From the NCBI GenBank assembly GCA_045638085.1, contig JAZUAQ010000034.1:1-12532 (forward strand): a stretch of 12,532 nucleotides of DNA. The letters run 5' to 3'. Source of the DNA: SIG459 sp045638085. Lineage in GTDB: Bacteria > Bacillota > Clostridia > Oscillospirales > Oscillospiraceae. Positions 11,894 to 12,532 of the stretch are shown piece after piece. Made by a program: the position numbers and the translations under genes. Position 1 is the stretch's first letter, and every line of letters begins with the position of its first letter. The notes under the pieces are model-generated. The model was not told the origin of the DNA. It saw only the letters and a list, made by a program, of their open reading frames with translations, and did no database searches.

Positions 11894-12532
11894 TTAAAGC
11901 GCTTCGCGAAGGAAAGCGGCAACGGCTTCGCAGCCTGCCTTTATAAGTTTCTGACCTTTTTCGGCACTGGCAGTGGTGGTGTCGCCCCAGGCGCCGCCCT
12001 TGCAATACTCGCGGAAATTTCCGAAGGTTTTGAAGGGAGTGCCGTTCCAGCGTGAAAGCTTTGCGAGACCTTCCATGGGAACTTCATTCTCGGCAAGATC
12101 CATGCGTACATGCTCACCGCAAAGAGCGAGAGCAACGCTTGTTATCATCTCTCCGCCGTGACCTGTGCCGGCTGCGCCGGTGTCAAGAAGCTCCATAGCG
12201 GAGGAGGAAATCGCGCTCCACCATTCGGAGCAGAGAGCGGTGTAGCCCTCGCTTTTGAGACGGCGGCAAACAGCAGCGGCGGCAGTACCGTTAAGGGAGT
12301 GGACATTGAAAAACACAATGGCCTTTGCTCCGCAGTTGGTAAGATAGCTCTTGGCAACTGCATAGATATATTCCTCGAGCACATTGACGGGGACGTGTAT
12401 AGTGCCGTCCATGCCGTCAAACTCAAGAGTGTCGCCGTAAGGGACAGCGGGGGCAGCAAGGCAGCCGCTGAGACGGGCGATCTCCTCGGTGACAGTATCT
12501 GCAACGCAGAGATCCAGACCCACAGGACCGTG
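11894..12532 (-). CDS. Creatininase family hydrolase (5' end beyond window)
   Basis: The frame is open to the right edge and gives 212 residues, about 80-90% of a usual ~240-260 residue protein, with the N-terminus missing. The first visible residues HGPVGLDLCVAD match the family segment normally read HGPHLPLGTD, which holds metal ligands. FFNVHSLNG corresponds to the NGHGGN loop, and GHGGEMITS to the HAGEMETS metal site. Creatininase-family enzymes are Zn/Mn amidohydrolases acting on cyclic or linear amides, and many members in sugar operons have unknown substrates. Both the HGPV (for HGPH) and NVHSLNG (for NGHGGN) segments are divergent, so true creatininase activity is unlikely. It is co-directional with the sugar genes but separated from them by a hairpin. 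Confidence 0.83.
   Translation of the reverse strand, partial: HGPVGLDLCVADTVTEEIARLSGCLAAPAVPYGDTLEFDGMDGTIHVPVNVLEEYIYAVAKSYLTNCGAKAIVFFNVHSLNGTAAAAVCRRLKSEGYTALCSEWWSAISSSAMELLDTGAAGTGHGGEMITSVALALCGEHVRMDLAENEVPMEGLAKLSRWNGTPFKTFGNFREYCKGGAWGDTTTASAEKGQKLIKAGCEAVAAFLREAL

Noticed and set aside
11897..11904. AAGCGCTT, matching the core of LacI-family or cre-like operators
   Set aside because: Only the eight-base core matches, the flanks do not. It lies at the end of the creatininase-like coding sequence within a local GCGCTT/AAGCGC palindrome and is not associated with a visible promoter.

Overview
The window looks like chromosome from a Gram-positive, probably gut-associated clostridial Firmicute (Oscillospiraceae/Christensenellaceae-like). 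The evidence is strong AGGAGG ribosome binding sites, TTGACA/TATAAT-type promoters, hairpin-plus-U-tract terminators, a PadR–DUF1700–DUF4097 operon and a CoA-disulfide-reductase-type flavoprotein. GC is moderate, around 50-55% by eye. Genus assignment is inference. I see no mobile elements, RNA genes, CRISPR arrays or prophage genes.

Left part (1-1804, minus strand): the N-terminal 456 residues of a CoA-disulfide-reductase/NADH-oxidase family flavoprotein run off the left edge, possibly into a rhodanese domain. Thioredoxin (trxA) lies upstream of it on the same strand, with a hairpin and a separate candidate promoter between the two. Middle-left (1899-3857, plus strand): a tightly coupled operon of a PadR repressor, a membrane protein with a DUF1700/HAAS N-terminal domain, and a membrane-anchored DUF4097 protein carrying ten ~19-21 residue repeats. 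It ends in a terminator that also serves the convergent gene.

Centre (3931-7903): a FabG-like short-chain dehydrogenase (minus) is divergent from a ZIP (GufA-like) metal transporter (plus). The transporter is followed 4 bases later by a tRNA-dihydrouridine synthase, a 21-bp terminator hairpin, and an MFS transporter that appears to start at TTG.

Right part (7953-12532, minus strand), in transcription order: a creatininase-family hydrolase (cut by the right edge), a hairpin terminator/attenuator, a TIM-barrel sugar isomerase/epimerase-like protein, a Gfo/Idh/MocA oxidoreductase, a NagB-like deaminase and a NagA-like deacetylase. The last four are joined by gaps or overlaps of -4, +11 and +1 bases. 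This reads as an amino-sugar catabolic operon with unusual accessory enzymes, and the NagB-like protein lacks the usual TGGTP-type phosphate loop.

The most interesting signal is regulatory. trxA and the short-chain dehydrogenase, 2.9 kb apart, share a near-identical 19-base upstream element (GTGATTTTRTCACGGAAAA). In both, it sits exactly 16 bases upstream of a TATAYT -10 box and replaces a recognisable -35. The palindrome in it is centred near -41, where class II activators bind. This suggests a small co-regulated redox regulon under an unidentified activator or alternative sigma factor.
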